12,116 nt of DNA from a bacterium (GTDB taxonomy: Bacteria > Dependentiae > Babeliae > Babeliales > RVW-14). A program made the translations under genes and the position numbers. The notes beneath the pieces were generated by a model, which did not search any database, had not been told where the DNA came from, and worked only from the letters and a program-made list of their open reading frames with translations. The DNA lies in the NCBI GenBank assembly GCA_010027825.1, contig RGUK01000035.1, positions 1 to 12,116 on the forward strand, in the 5' to 3' direction. Shown here piece after piece: positions 12,099 through 12,116 of this stretch (its first letter is position 1; every line of letters begins with the position of its first letter).

Positions 12099-12116
12099 AC
12101 AAACTTATAAGTTTGT
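12099..12116. repeat. Exact 18-nt palindrome at the right window edge
   Basis: ACAAACTTATAAGTTTGT is its own reverse complement and ends exactly at the last base. It may continue beyond the window. Assemblies often stop at palindromes, and linear viral genomes can end in hairpins or inverted repeats, so this could mark a real or a technical end. Confidence 0.75.

Overview
This window looks like part of a double-stranded DNA virus genome, or an integrated copy of one, from a microbial eukaryote. The best guess is a polinton-like virus, virophage or related small relative of the nucleocytoplasmic large DNA viruses. The reasons are: a 577-residue major capsid protein with the sequence style of double-jelly-roll capsid proteins; virion-type proteins carrying adenovirus-protease-like (M/I/L)xGG cleavage motifs; an N-terminal YWVV module and a C-terminal GDW..YSPN..LA..LW module that I recall from large and polinton-like virus virion proteins; tight gene packing; AT-rich leaders directly before ATG codons instead of Shine-Dalgarno sites; and hairpins between genes. 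I see no bacterial genes, tRNA, rRNA or CRISPR. No polymerase, packaging ATPase, integrase or adenain-like protease is present, so this is not a whole genome.

Layout. Positions 1-2033 are an inverted duplication. A second, partial major capsid gene runs leftward off the window edge (695 to 1). A 5'-truncated penton/minor-capsid-like fragment (about 1218-766, minus strand) lies at the centre. The complete capsid gene runs rightward (1327-3060), with a probable C-terminal tail in the +1 frame up to 3193. A small glycine/alanine-rich virion protein follows (3221-3610). A perfect 13-bp hairpin sits midway between convergent genes. On the minus strand, three large proteins lie in a row (8636-3730): a 383-codon multi-cleavage virion precursor with a J-domain-like HPDKGG motif and a membrane-active-looking peptide, a 604-residue basic core-like protein, and a 628-residue multi-module protein.

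From 8793 the plus strand carries a charged coiled-coil protein, a 498-residue fusion of a GT-A glycosyltransferase and a TET/JBP-type 2-oxoglutarate dioxygenase, and a 235-residue protein with a papain/transglutaminase-like Cys-His-Asp pattern. Each of these three genes is followed by a structured, locally GC-rich intergenic element. Two of the elements share the same 16-nt inverted-repeat arms. The right end (11873-12116) is gene-free. It holds seven heptamer repeats (GTCTAAA, then inverted TTTAGAC) around a 12-bp hairpin, and ends in an exact 18-nt palindrome at the window edge; this resembles a replication origin or genome end.

How it may work together (inference). The capsid, penton-like, small Gly/Ala protein and the three minus-strand proteins would form a virion assembled from precursors and matured by an adenain-like protease encoded elsewhere. 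The dioxygenase-glycosyltransferase fusion would oxidise and then glycosylate a pyrimidine in DNA, in the manner of base J synthesis, plausibly to mark or protect viral DNA. The capsid duplication and the two apparent +1 frame breaks may be real biology or assembly errors; raw reads would decide.
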